64,000 nucleotides of DNA. It comes from Paraburkholderia sp. (lineage in GTDB: Bacteria > Pseudomonadota > Gammaproteobacteria > Burkholderiales > Burkholderiaceae). Shown here piece by piece: positions 26,855 to 35,500 of this stretch. The stretch's first letter is position 1. Each line of letters opens with the position of its first letter. The stretch is from assembly GCF_004298475.1 (NCBI RefSeq), contig NZ_SCRP01000012.1, positions 186,001-250,000 of the forward strand, given 5' to 3'. The notes under the pieces were generated by a model. It saw nothing but the letters and a program-made list of their open reading frames with translations, was not told where the DNA came from and searched no databases. The position numbers and the translations under genes are program-made.

Positions 26855-28338
26855 GCGCGGGCGCGCTCGCGGTGGGCCTCGCGGGCATGCTCGCGAGCCT
26901 TGCGCTGCTCATCTGGCTCGCGTATCGCGGCTGGAGCGTGCTGCTGCTCGCACCGCTCTGCGCAATGCTTGCCGCACTCATTTCGGGGCAACCGGTGCTC
27001 GCGCACTGGACGCAGACTTTCATGGGCAGCACGGGCCGGTTTCTCGCCCAGTTCTTTCCGCTTTTTCTACTCGGCTCGCTGTTCGGCAAGCTCATGGAAG
27101 ACAGCAGCTCGGTCGACGCCGTCGCGCAATTCATGATCGACAAGCTCGGCTCGCGCCATGCACTCGTTGCCGTCGTGCTCGGCGGCGCGCTTGTCACGTA
27201 TGGCGGCGTCAGCCTCTTCGTCGCGTTCTTCGTGCTCGCGCCGATGGCGCAGGCGCTGTTTCGCTCGGCCAATCTGCCGCGCCGTCTGATGCCTGCCGCG
27301 ATCATGCTCGGCACGGCAACCTTCACGATGTCCGCGTTGCCGGGCACGCCCGCGCTGCAAAACGCGATTCCGATGCCGTTCTTCGGCACCACGCCGTTTG
27401 CCGCGCCAGGGCTCGGCGTGATTGCGAGCATCGTGATGGCGGGCTTCGGGCTATGGTGGCTTTCGCGCGTGGCGGCTTCGGCGCGCCGCAACGGCGAGGG
27501 TTTTGTCGAACCGGAGAACGGCGCTGCAAAGGGGCAAGAGGACGGCACGTCCGCGCTCGTGCGCGAACGCGCAAGCGTCGCGCAGACCTTCGACCCGGCC
27601 GAAATCGGCGGCACCGAGCCTTCGAAGGAAGCCGGCCCACCGCCGCCGTGGGTGGCGCTCGCGCCGCTCGCGGTGGTCGTGGGCATGAACTTCGTGATGA
27701 ATGTCGTGGTGTTTCCGCGCATCGATGCGTCGTACCTCGCCGAGCCGCGCTGGGGTGCGACGACGCTTTCCGCCGTGGCGGGCGTATGGGGCGTGTCGGT
27801 GGCGCTCGCGCTCGGCATCGTCGTGCTCGTTGCCTTGAATCGGCAGCGCCTCGGCGCGCTGCGCGAAAGCGTCGATGCGGGTGCGAATGCGTCCGTGCTG
27901 CCGGTGTTGAGCGTCGGCAGTCTCGTCGGGTACGGCGCCGTGATCGCCGCGCTTCCCGCGTTCGAGGCGGTGCGCGACTGGGTGCTCGGCATCGGCGGCG
28001 GCCCGCTCGTGTCGCTCGCCGTCGCAACAAACCTGCTCGCCGGGCTGACGGGTTCGGCGTCGGGCGGCCTGACCATCGCGCTCGATGCGCTCGGCGACAC
28101 TTACATGCAGCTCGCGGCTCAACATCATATCGATCCGGCGCTGCTGCACCGCGTCGCCGTCATGTCGTCGGGCACACTCGACAGCCTGCCGCACAACGGC
28201 GCGGTCGTCACGCTGCTCGCCGTCTGCGGCTCGACACACCGCGAAAGCTACCGCGATCTCGTGGTGGTCAGCATCCTCGGCGCGTTGCTCGCGCTCGCGG
28301 TCGTCATCGTGCTGGGGACGCTGTTCGGCAGCTTCTGA
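26851..28338 (+). CDS. GntP family permease (organic acid / hydroxybutyrate type)
   Basis: A 495-residue inner-membrane transporter with 12 or so hydrophobic segments and the family features LVTYGGVSLFVAFFVLAP, ALPGTPALQNAIP and LTGSASGGLTIALDA. GntP members move gluconate, D-serine or D-3-hydroxybutyrate with protons. A cytoplasmic loop of about 70 charged residues (about residues 210-265) is longer than usual. It starts at ATG 26851, overlapping the patatin stop by four bases. The pairing suggests a hydrolase that releases hydroxy acids and a permease that moves them. Confidence 0.85.
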   Translation: MSAGALAVGLAGMLASLALLIWLAYRGWSVLLLAPLCAMLAALISGQPVLAHWTQTFMGSTGRFLAQFFPLFLLGSLFGKLMEDSSSVDAVAQFMIDKLGSRHALVAVVLGGALVTYGGVSLFVAFFVLAPMAQALFRSANLPRRLMPAAIMLGTATFTMSALPGTPALQNAIPMPFFGTTPFAAPGLGVIASIVMAGFGLWWLSRVAASARRNGEGFVEPENGAAKGQEDGTSALVRERASVAQTFDPAEIGGTEPSKEAGPPPPWVALAPLAVVVGMNFVMNVVVFPRIDASYLAEPRWGATTLSAVAGVWGVSVALALGIVVLVALNRQRLGALRESVDAGANASVLPVLSVGSLVGYGAVIAALPAFEAVRDWVLGIGGGPLVSLAVATNLLAGLTGSASGGLTIALDALGDTYMQLAAQHHIDPALLHRVAVMSSGTLDSLPHNGAVVTLLAVCGSTHRESYRDLVVVSILGALLALAVVIVLGTLFGSF

Positions 28339-28453
28339 CGCTGCGTGGCAGTCACACCGCTTCCCCGGGCGTAGCCCGTCTAACGCGCGTAGACTCCCAC
28401 GAAGCAGCAATATCGAATGGCGTGGGGCACGCTTCTTGCGGTGCTGGTGCGCA

Positions 28454-28480
28454 CCTCGCGTGCCTCGCGTACCTCGGCGG
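28454..28480. repeat. 9-base tandem repeat, 3 units
   Basis: CCTCGCGTG, CCTCGCGTA and CCTCGGCGG stand in tandem about 80 bases before hpnR, in the non-coding leader. Confidence 0.6.
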
Positions 28481-28560
28481 CGCGGTGCATGACGTGCGGT
28501 CATTCCGCGCGCGATGCCACAAGCGTGCTGCGTCGGGCTGGCGCGTCGCAAGGAGGCTTT

Positions 28561-30105
28561 ATGAAATTGCTTGCTGTCCATCCGAGCGGCCTGATGTACA
28601 CGCGCGTATTCCTGCGGCTGGAACCGCTGGGGCTCGAATCGGTTGCCGGGGCCGCACGCGAGGCGGGCCACGACGTGCGCCTGCTGGATCTGCAGATCGA
28701 AACGCACGCTGATCTGATGCGCGTCGTGCGTACCTGGCGGCCCGAGGCGCTGTGCTTCTCCGGCAACTATCTGGCGAACATTCCCGAGATCATCGACCTC
28801 GCGAAAGCCGTCAAGGCGGCGCTGCCGTCGTGCTTTGTCTTCGCGGGCGGCCATAGCGTCTCGTTTACCGCACACGATCTGCTGCGGCACGCCGAAGGCG
28901 AGATCGACTGCGTGGTGCGCGGCGAGGGCGAAGCCTCGATTGCCACGCTGCTCGACGCCGTCGCGCACGGCGGCGATCTGCTCGCGGTGCCGGGCGTCGT
29001 GACACTGCGCGGCATTGGGCCGCCGCCGGGCTTTGTCGAGCATCTCGATGCCGTGCGCCCCGCGCGCGACCTACTGCGGCATCGCCGAAAATATTTCATC
29101 GGTACGCTGGATCCGTGCGCATCCATCGAGTTTGCGCGCGGCTGCCCGTGGGATTGCACGTTCTGTAGCGCGTGGACGTTCTATGGCCGCAGCTATCGCA
29201 CGCGCAGTCCGGAAGTGATCGTCGAGGATCTCGCCGCGCTGCGCGAGCCGGGTGTATTCATTGTCGACGACGTGGCTTTTGTGCACGCCGAGCACGGCAT
29301 GGCCATCGCCGAAGCGATCCGGCGGCGCGGCATCGAGAAACACTATTACCTGGAGACGCGCGGCGATGTTCTGCTGCGCAACAAGGAGGTGTTCCGGTTT
29401 TGGCGCACGCTCGGCCTCAATTACATGTTCCTCGGCCTCGAGGCTATCGATGAGGAAGGGCTCAAGGCGTTTCGCAAACGCGTCAGCCTCGACCGCAATT
29501 TCGAGGCGCTCGAATTCGCGCGCTCGCTCGGCATCTCCGTCGCGATCAATCTGATCGCCGATCCCGACTGGGACCGCGATCGATTCGAGACGATTCGCAA
29601 GTGGTGTCTGGAAATTCCCGAAATCGTCAATATCAGCGTTAATACGCCGTATCCGGGCACCGAGAACTGGCAACGCGAATCGCGCCCGCTCACGAGTCTC
29701 GATTACCGGCTTTACGACATCCAGCACGCGGTGGTGCCCACGAAACTCCCGTTGCCCGAGTTCTACGCGGAACTGGTGCGCACGCAACAGGTGCTCAACC
29801 GCAAGCATCTTGGCTGGGTGGCGCTGCGCCGCGCGTCTCGCCAGGCGGCGCGCCTTCTACTGCACGGCCAGACCAACTTCGTGCGCATGCTCTGGCGGTT
29901 CAATTCGGTATTCGACCCCAACCTGCAACTGGCCGATCACGCGCGCGCGGTGCGCTACGAAATGACGCCGCCGCCGAGGATATCCGGCGAATCGCAGATC
30001 GATATGAAAACCATCTACATTCACGGCCCGGCCGGACGCAAGGGCCGCAAGATCGACGACGCCACCGAAAAATTCGTCGATGAAACGCGCACGGGCACCG
30101 AGTGA
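28561..30105 (+). CDS. hpnR: Hopanoid C-3 methylase (B12-binding radical SAM)
   Basis: A 514-residue class B radical SAM methylase. The N-terminal part (about residues 1-160) is a cobalamin-binding Rossmann domain. The radical SAM cluster motif is RGCPWDCTFCSAW (C195, C199, C202). The C-terminal region is specific to the HpnR family. HpnR adds a methyl group at C-3 of the hopanoid A ring in membrane lipids. The ATG at 28561 has an AAGGAGG site; upstream frame extensions are not conserved in type. No other hopanoid genes are nearby. Confidence 0.88.
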   Translation: MKLLAVHPSGLMYTRVFLRLEPLGLESVAGAAREAGHDVRLLDLQIETHADLMRVVRTWRPEALCFSGNYLANIPEIIDLAKAVKAALPSCFVFAGGHSVSFTAHDLLRHAEGEIDCVVRGEGEASIATLLDAVAHGGDLLAVPGVVTLRGIGPPPGFVEHLDAVRPARDLLRHRRKYFIGTLDPCASIEFARGCPWDCTFCSAWTFYGRSYRTRSPEVIVEDLAALREPGVFIVDDVAFVHAEHGMAIAEAIRRRGIEKHYYLETRGDVLLRNKEVFRFWRTLGLNYMFLGLEAIDEEGLKAFRKRVSLDRNFEALEFARSLGISVAINLIADPDWDRDRFETIRKWCLEIPEIVNISVNTPYPGTENWQRESRPLTSLDYRLYDIQHAVVPTKLPLPEFYAELVRTQQVLNRKHLGWVALRRASRQAARLLLHGQTNFVRMLWRFNSVFDPNLQLADHARAVRYEMTPPPRISGESQIDMKTIYIHGPAGRKGRKIDDATEKFVDETRTGTE

Positions 30106-30270
30106 GCCCGGCATACGCCCGGAAAATGCCAGGCAAATGCCCAAACGGGGGACGTGTCTTCTTGTCTGCGCCGCGCGATGATGCCGGTCTGACGCGCGGG
30201 TTTTCCGGCTGCCTGGACGCCGGCGCGATTCCAGTCCACCATTGCGCGTGCGCAACAAGACGAAAAACAT

Positions 30271-31170
30271 ATGGAATTCAGGCAACTACGCTACTTTCTC
30301 GCGGTCGCGGAGCATCTGCATTTCAGCTCGGCCGCAAGATCGCTCGGTATCGCCCAGCCGCCGCTCAGCCAGCAGATCCTCAAGCTCGAAGGCGAGATCG
30401 GCACGCGGCTGTTCGTGCGGCATTCGCGCCACGTCGAATTGACCGAGGCGGGGCGGCTTTTTCGCGAGCGCGCGCGCCGTATCGTCGAAGAAGCCGAACT
30501 CGCGCTGGCCGAAGCGCAGAACGCCGGGCGCGGCGAGACGGGGCGGCTCAGTCTCGGCTTTGCCGGGTCGACGGTGTTTCACCCCCTTGTCGCGGCCGCG
30601 CTCCAGCGCTTTCGCAGTGCCTGGCCGGGCGTTTCGATCGGCTGCGAGGAAAGCAACAGTTCGGTGCTGCTGGAACGCGTGGGCGAAGCGCGCGTGGATG
30701 CGGCCTTCGTGCGCCTGCCGCTCGACTGCCGCGGGCTCGCTACCCAGCCGCTCGTCGAAGAGGACGTGCTCGCCGTACTGCCGCCAAGGCATCGCTTTGC
30801 GCGACGGCGCAGCCTGGATCTTGCGGATCTCGCGGGCGACCCGCTCATTCTTTTCCCGCGTCCCATCGGGCCGGATCTGCACGATTCGATCATCAGCGCG
30901 TGCCATGAGGCGGGTTTTCATCCGGTCATCAGCATGGAGTCGCCGCAGATATCCTCGGCCGTGAACATGGCGGCGGCGGGTTTTGGTGTGACACTGATTC
31001 CTTCGTCGATGCGGCAGATTCAGGCGAAGGGCGTGACTTATCACGCCCTCAGGGGCGACACGCTGCATACGACGATCGCGCTCGTGTACCGTCCTCAGGA
31101 TCGCGCGCCCGCCGTGCAGAATTTCATCGGGATCGTGCGCGATATCGCACGGCATCCGCAGCAGATCTGA
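30271..31170 (+). CDS. LysR family transcriptional regulator
   Basis: A standard 299-residue LysR regulator. The N-terminal helix-turn-helix is AARSLGIAQPPLSQQILKLE (about residues 22-41), and a periplasmic-binding-fold effector domain occupies residues 90-295. It lies 136 bases upstream of the D-lactate dehydrogenase gene on the same strand and may control it. A short inverted repeat, ATCGC/GCGAT at 31201-31218, lies between them. The effector is unknown. Confidence 0.9.
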   Translation: MEFRQLRYFLAVAEHLHFSSAARSLGIAQPPLSQQILKLEGEIGTRLFVRHSRHVELTEAGRLFRERARRIVEEAELALAEAQNAGRGETGRLSLGFAGSTVFHPLVAAALQRFRSAWPGVSIGCEESNSSVLLERVGEARVDAAFVRLPLDCRGLATQPLVEEDVLAVLPPRHRFARRRSLDLADLAGDPLILFPRPIGPDLHDSIISACHEAGFHPVISMESPQISSAVNMAAAGFGVTLIPSSMRQIQAKGVTYHALRGDTLHTTIALVYRPQDRAPAVQNFIGIVRDIARHPQQI

Positions 31171-31306
31171 CCGCCATCGATTGATAGGTTTTTCGTCTTG
31201 ATCGCGACGTTTTGCGATATTGGACGTATCCATTGCGTCGGCCTATCCTTGCGCAAAATTTGCTGGCGCCGCCGGCACCTTATTATTCCGCGCAGGAGAC
31301 GCCTAC

Positions 31307-33055
31307 ATGTCCATCGTCCGCCAAGGCCCCGTTTCGCCAGCCGCTCCCCGGGTCGAAGGGCGAGCGCCGCTGGTTGAATCGCTGCAGTCCATCGTCGGCC
31401 GCAAGTATGTGTTGACCGGCAACGAGGCCACGCGGCGCTATCGCTCGGGGTTTCGATTCGGACAAGGTTCGGTTGCAGCCGTGGTGCGGCCCGGCTCGCT
31501 TGTGGAGCAGTGGAAGGTGCTGCAGGCGTGCGTGGCGGCGAACGTGGTCGTGATCTCGCAGGCGTCGAATACCGGTCTCACCGGCGGCTCGACGCCCGAT
31601 GGCGACAACTACGACCGTGATGTGGTCATCGTCAGCATGACGCGCATGCGCCAGGTCTACGTCATCGACAGCGGTAAACAGGTGGTCTGTCTGCCAGGCT
31701 CGACACTCGACCAGCTCGAACAGACGCTCAAGCCGCTCGGCCGCGAGCCGCATTCGGTGATCGGCTCGTCGTGCCTTGGCGCGTCGGTGATCGGCGGCAT
31801 CTGCAATAACTCGGGTGGCGCGCTCGTGCGGCGTGGCCCGGCGTACACGGAAATGACCGCATACGCCCAGGTGGATGCGCAAGGACGGCTCAGATTCGTG
31901 AACCATCTGGGCATCGGTCTTGGCGAAACACCGGAGGAGGTGCTTGATCGCCTCGATCGCGGCGATCTGCCGGAAGACGCTATCCGTCACGATGCGGGCG
32001 CCGCATCCGATCATCAGTACGCGAAACATGTCCGCGATGTCGACGCCGACACGCCCGCGCGCTACAACGCCGACCCGCTGCGCTTGCACGAAGCGTCGGG
32101 ATCGGCGGGCAAGGTGATGGTTTTCGCAGTCCGGCTCGACACCTTCCCGATCGAGAAGGGCACGAAGGTGTTTTATGTCGGCACGAACGAGACGTCGGAG
32201 CTGACCGATCTGCGTCGCCATATTCTCGGTGAGATGTCGAACCTGCCTATCGCGGGCGAATACATGCATCGAGACGCTTTCGATATCGCCGAGCGCTACG
32301 GCAAGGATATGTTCCTGCTCATTCAGCACCTGGGCACGAAGCGCCTGCCCGCGTTGTTCAACCTGAAGAGCCGCTGCGATGCAATCTTCGAGCGCATCGG
32401 CTTTTTGCCGTCGAATTTCACCGATCGCGTGGCGCAGGCGGTGAGCCAGCTTTTTCCGAGTCACTTGCCGGCGCGGCTGAAGGACTATCGCAATCGCTTC
32501 GAGCATCATCTGATGCTCAAGGTCTCTGCCGATATGGCCGAAGAGACGCACGGCTATTTGAAGCGCTATTTCGCGGGCGCAAGCGGCGACTTCTTCGAGT
32601 GCACGGCGGAAGAGGGCGCCAAGGCGTTCTTGCATCGCTTCGCAGCGGCGGGTGCGGCCGTGCGTTATCGCGCCGTGCACAGCGCTGAAGTGGAGGACAT
32701 CGTCGCGCTCGATATCGCCCTGCGCCGCAATGATCGCGAGTGGTTCGAGCAACTGCCCGAGGCAGTCGAAAAGCCCATTGCGATCAAGCTCTACTACGGC
32801 CACTTCCTCTGCCATGTTTTCCATCAGGATTACATCGTGCGCAAGGGCCACGATTGCCTCGCGCTCGAACACGAGATGTGGAAACTGCTCGACGATCGCG
32901 GCGCCCAATATCCGGCCGAGCACAACGTGGGGCACCTCTACTATGCGAAACCCGAGCTGAAATCGTTCTACGAATCCCTCGATCCGTGCAACTGCTTCAA
33001 CCCGGGGATCGGCCATACGTCGAAGTTCGCGAACTATCGCGAGACAGCCGAATAA
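31307..33055 (+). CDS. dld: Quinone-dependent D-lactate dehydrogenase (Dld type)
   Basis: A 582-residue FAD flavoprotein like E. coli Dld, which oxidises D-lactate to pyruvate and passes electrons to quinone at the membrane. The FAD-binding signature is SQASNTGLTGGSTPDG (about residues 85-100), followed by SVIGSSCLGASVIGGICNNS. The large Dld-specific membrane-binding and cap domains fill the rest, ending in LDPCNCFNPGIGHTSK. The ATG at 31307 follows CAGGAGA. It lies downstream of a LysR gene and ends before a hairpin terminator at 33096. Confidence 0.92.
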   Translation: MSIVRQGPVSPAAPRVEGRAPLVESLQSIVGRKYVLTGNEATRRYRSGFRFGQGSVAAVVRPGSLVEQWKVLQACVAANVVVISQASNTGLTGGSTPDGDNYDRDVVIVSMTRMRQVYVIDSGKQVVCLPGSTLDQLEQTLKPLGREPHSVIGSSCLGASVIGGICNNSGGALVRRGPAYTEMTAYAQVDAQGRLRFVNHLGIGLGETPEEVLDRLDRGDLPEDAIRHDAGAASDHQYAKHVRDVDADTPARYNADPLRLHEASGSAGKVMVFAVRLDTFPIEKGTKVFYVGTNETSELTDLRRHILGEMSNLPIAGEYMHRDAFDIAERYGKDMFLLIQHLGTKRLPALFNLKSRCDAIFERIGFLPSNFTDRVAQAVSQLFPSHLPARLKDYRNRFEHHLMLKVSADMAEETHGYLKRYFAGASGDFFECTAEEGAKAFLHRFAAAGAAVRYRAVHSAEVEDIVALDIALRRNDREWFEQLPEAVEKPIAIKLYYGHFLCHVFHQDYIVRKGHDCLALEHEMWKLLDDRGAQYPAEHNVGHLYYAKPELKSFYESLDPCNCFNPGIGHTSKFANYRETAE

Positions 33056-33095
33056 CGGTAACCGCGGCGTGGAGCCGCCGTTGTGTCGAAGGAGG

Positions 33096-33126
33096 AAGCT
33101 CAACATGAGCTTGCTCTTTTTATTTC
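33096..33126 (+). terminator. Terminator-like hairpin after dld
   Basis: A stem AAGCTCA/TGAGCTT with loop ACA is followed by GCTCTTTTTATTT. The stem is short but the T-run is good. The same bases contain an AAGGAGG site and a 19-codon open frame (see 33105), so the region may have a second function. Confidence 0.55.
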
Positions 33127-33164
33127 CAGTTCGTTTATTCGACATGCTTATTTATCGATTCTGA
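33105..33164 (+). CDS. Possible 19-residue hydrophobic micropeptide
   Basis: An ATG nine bases after a full AAGGAGG opens a frame for MSLLFLFPVRLFDMLIYRF and then stops. The peptide is hydrophobic with two arginines. The start codon lies inside the loop of a terminator-like hairpin. Support is only the ribosome site, so this is a candidate and not a firm gene. Confidence 0.2.
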   Translation: MSLLFLFPVRLFDMLIYRF

Positions 33165-33311
33165 AGTGCGACGGGCACTGTCGAGTGCGGCCCGCTTCAA
33201 AGCGGTGGCCGTGTCGAATGCGTATGCTTGAACAAAGCCGCGCGGTCGGCTAACGTGCGCGCAGGGCGCGGCCTGCTGCCGCTGTATCACACTTGATTGG
33301 TGTCGAAACAT

Positions 33312-34016
33312 ATGGAAACCGGAGTCGATGGAAAAGTCGTGGCGATCACGGGCGGATTCGGCAGCCTCGGCATGGCGACAGCCGCGTTGCTGATCGAGCG
33401 CGGCGCGCGCGTGGCGCTGATCGGCCGCAGTGCCGTGCCGGACACGCTTCCCGCAGGCGTGACGGCCGCACTGGGCCTTGGCGGCGTCGATCTTGCCGAT
33501 CTGCAAGCGGCAAAACAGGCGCTCGACGCGGTCAACGATCAACTGGGCCGCCTCGACGCGGTGCTCAACATTGCGGGCGCGTTCCGATGGGAAACCATTG
33601 CAGACGGCGATCCGGCCACGTGGGATCTCATGTACGAGGTCAACGTGAAGACGGCGCTCAATGCATCGAAGGCCGCTTTGCCGCATCTACTCAAGAGCGG
33701 GGCGGGGCGCATCGTCAACATTGGTGCGAGCGCGGGCCTGAAGGCCGGTGCCGGCACGGGCGCGTACGGCGCGTCGAAAGCGGGTGTCGCACGGCTCACG
33801 GAGGCGCTTGCCGAAGAACTGAAAGACAAGGGCATAACCGTCAATGCGATATTGCCGAGCATCCTCGACACGCCGCAAAACCGCAAGGACATGCCCAATG
33901 CGGATTTCACGCGCTGGGTTCAGCCGCGCGAAATTGCGGCGCTGATTGCATTCCTGCTTGGCGCCGATGCGCAGGCGATTACGGGCGCGTTGATTCCGGT
34001 GAGCGGACGCGTATGA
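33312..34016 (+). CDS. Short-chain dehydrogenase/reductase
   Basis: A 234-residue SDR. The cofactor motif is TGGFGSLGMATAALL, with a slightly unusual GFGSLG. The substrate region contains NIAGAFRWETIADG, and the active site has NIGASAGLKAGAGTGAYGASKAG (Ser, Tyr, Lys). ATG 33312 was chosen over an in-frame TTG at 33297 for lack of an upstream ribosome site for the latter. It stands alone and the substrate is unknown. Confidence 0.85.
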   Translation: METGVDGKVVAITGGFGSLGMATAALLIERGARVALIGRSAVPDTLPAGVTAALGLGGVDLADLQAAKQALDAVNDQLGRLDAVLNIAGAFRWETIADGDPATWDLMYEVNVKTALNASKAALPHLLKSGAGRIVNIGASAGLKAGAGTGAYGASKAGVARLTEALAEELKDKGITVNAILPSILDTPQNRKDMPNADFTRWVQPREIAALIAFLLGADAQAITGALIPVSGRV

Positions 34017-34088
34017 ACGGCGTGCGCACAGCCTGGGGCGGGCGGCGATCAGGGCGCGTCAATGCGTATGGCGGATCGTAGGTCGAAT

Positions 34089-34463
34089 TCAATGTCCGCG
34101 CGGGCCGCCGCCGTGCCCCATGCCACCGCTTTGCCAGTGCCCGCCACCGTTGAAATGCCCGCCACCGCCGAAATGCTCCCCGCCGCGATGAAAGCCTCCG
34201 CCGTGTTCCCGGAAGCCATGCCGGAAGCCGTGATGGAAGCCGTGATGGAAGAACCTGCCACCGCCGCCGAAGATTTCGAAGTTCGCAAAGCCCGGGTAAT
34301 AGCCCGGGTAATAGCCCGGATAGTAGCCGTAATAATCGGCGTACGGATAGCCGTAGTAAGGGTAGCCGTACCCATTGTCGTAGTAGTCGTAACCCGTATA
34401 GGGTTCGGCCGCGCAGCCGGCCAGAACGGTCGCCGCCGTCAATGCCAGAATGAGCCGCAACAC
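34089..34463 (-). CDS. Tyr/Gly/His-rich small lipoprotein
   Basis: A 124-residue exported lipoprotein. The signal peptide is MLRLILALTAATVLAGC, with lipobox LAGC and lipidated Cys17. A repeat region of YGYP/YYPGYYPG units follows (about residues 24-60), then a His/Gly-rich region of FHHGFHHGFRHGF units. The composition suggests a disordered, metal- or surface-binding envelope protein of unknown function. The start is GTG at 34463 behind GAGGGAG. The family is of low complexity, so similarity searches would be unreliable. Confidence 0.72.
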   Translation of the reverse strand: MLRLILALTAATVLAGCAAEPYTGYDYYDNGYGYPYYGYPYADYYGYYPGYYPGYYPGFANFEIFGGGGRFFHHGFHHGFRHGFREHGGGFHRGGEHFGGGGHFNGGGHWQSGGMGHGGGPRGH

Positions 34464-35165
34464 GATTGTCTCCCTCTAATATTGCTTTGAAACCGAACTA
34501 AGGGAGCGGGTTCAAAAGCAATTGTGTCCACAGATTACCGTTGCCGTGTGTAGCAGAACGAATGCGGTGCCCGTTACCGGAAAGCCGCGCATTGCTCTCG
34601 CCGCGCGAAGCCAGCACGTCAGCATGTCAGTGGTCATATCCGTTGATTCAGGATGTCGAAATAACGGATTACGTGCCCATCAAATTCCATATCGAATCGC
34701 TGAAAAAAACTGGCGATGCCGATTTACGGCTGATCTGGCGCTTTACATTGCCGGGCTGCGTGTGAGGTGAAGATCGAGTGAAGCGGGCGGAAATCGCGCT
34801 CGCAGTATTGACGGCGCTCATGCACGCAGAACACGGTCTGCGACGCGCAGTGACAAAGTGACCCATCGGCGTGATTCACCTGCGGCGCAAGCTTGACGCG
34901 CCGTGTCGCGAGACAGCCGGGGCATGCGGCCCACAGCGGGCTTGCGTACAGCGATGAAAATGAAAGAGAATTCGTACCGCATTCAAAGAATGATCGAGCG
35001 CCTTCATGCTCCCGGCTTCACGGGTATGAGCGATGCAATTCGACGCTGGCACGCGGCGCTTTCGCCCCCGCATTTGCATCTTTACGATGCCACCGCCTGT
35101 ATGCGCGTATCAGCATGTGGACGTACGCAACTGTATTTGCCGCTTTCTCTGGAGGCTCTTGAGCC
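34464..35165. other. Long stretch without a supported gene
   Basis: About 700 bases between the lipoprotein and a doubtful small frame at 35166. Base composition is intermediate and codon periodicity poor. An open frame beginning at 34957 (MKMKENSYRIQRMIERLHAP) reads plausibly for about 45 residues and then turns into Arg/Ser-rich nonsense. I do not call a gene. Confidence 0.4.
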
Positions 35166-35450
35166 ATGCCCGCCGTACTTTCCCATGAGCCGCCGGTCCT
35201 CGACGCGCGCACTTGCCGTGTCGATTCGGACCCGAACCGCTGCGCGCCACAACGGCATCGAAGCGATGGCCGCACGGCGCCGTGCGGTCTCGTCCTGCCG
35301 CTCGCGTTCGCCGCACGCATCGATATGCGCCCGCAGACTTCACCGCGCGATGCGGCGGCTTGCCCGCTCGATGGGAGCATCCTGCGCCATTGGTGCCTGC
35401 GCGTACGTCACGGAGCCTGCCCGAACCGGGCGCCGGACAATTGCGCGTAA
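35166..35450 (+). CDS. Doubtful small Cys/Arg-rich protein
   Basis: A 94-residue frame starts ten bases after GGAGG. Third codon positions are mostly G/C. It contains seven cysteines in segments such as TCRVDSDPNRCAPQ and HWCLRVRHGACPNRAPDNC. I recognise no family, and the spacing of the ribosome site is long. It could equally be non-coding DNA ahead of the convergent LOG gene. Confidence 0.3.
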   Translation: MPAVLSHEPPVLDARTCRVDSDPNRCAPQRHRSDGRTAPCGLVLPLAFAARIDMRPQTSPRDAAACPLDGSILRHWCLRVRHGACPNRAPDNCA

Positions 35451-35500
35451 CGGCTGTAGCGCAGCCCCCGCAGTTTGCCGGACGCCCGGAATCCGGCGCT

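Noticed and set aside
27451..29043. Minus-strand frame of 530 codons across the GntP permease and hpnR
   Set aside because: It spans two real genes on the other strand and has a repetitive charged composition, typical of antisense frames at high GC.
31283..33145. Open minus-strand frame of 620 codons opposite the D-lactate dehydrogenase gene
   Set aside because: It is the antisense shadow of a GC-rich gene. It has no family motif and an Arg/His/Ala-rich composition, while the plus strand carries an intact Dld.
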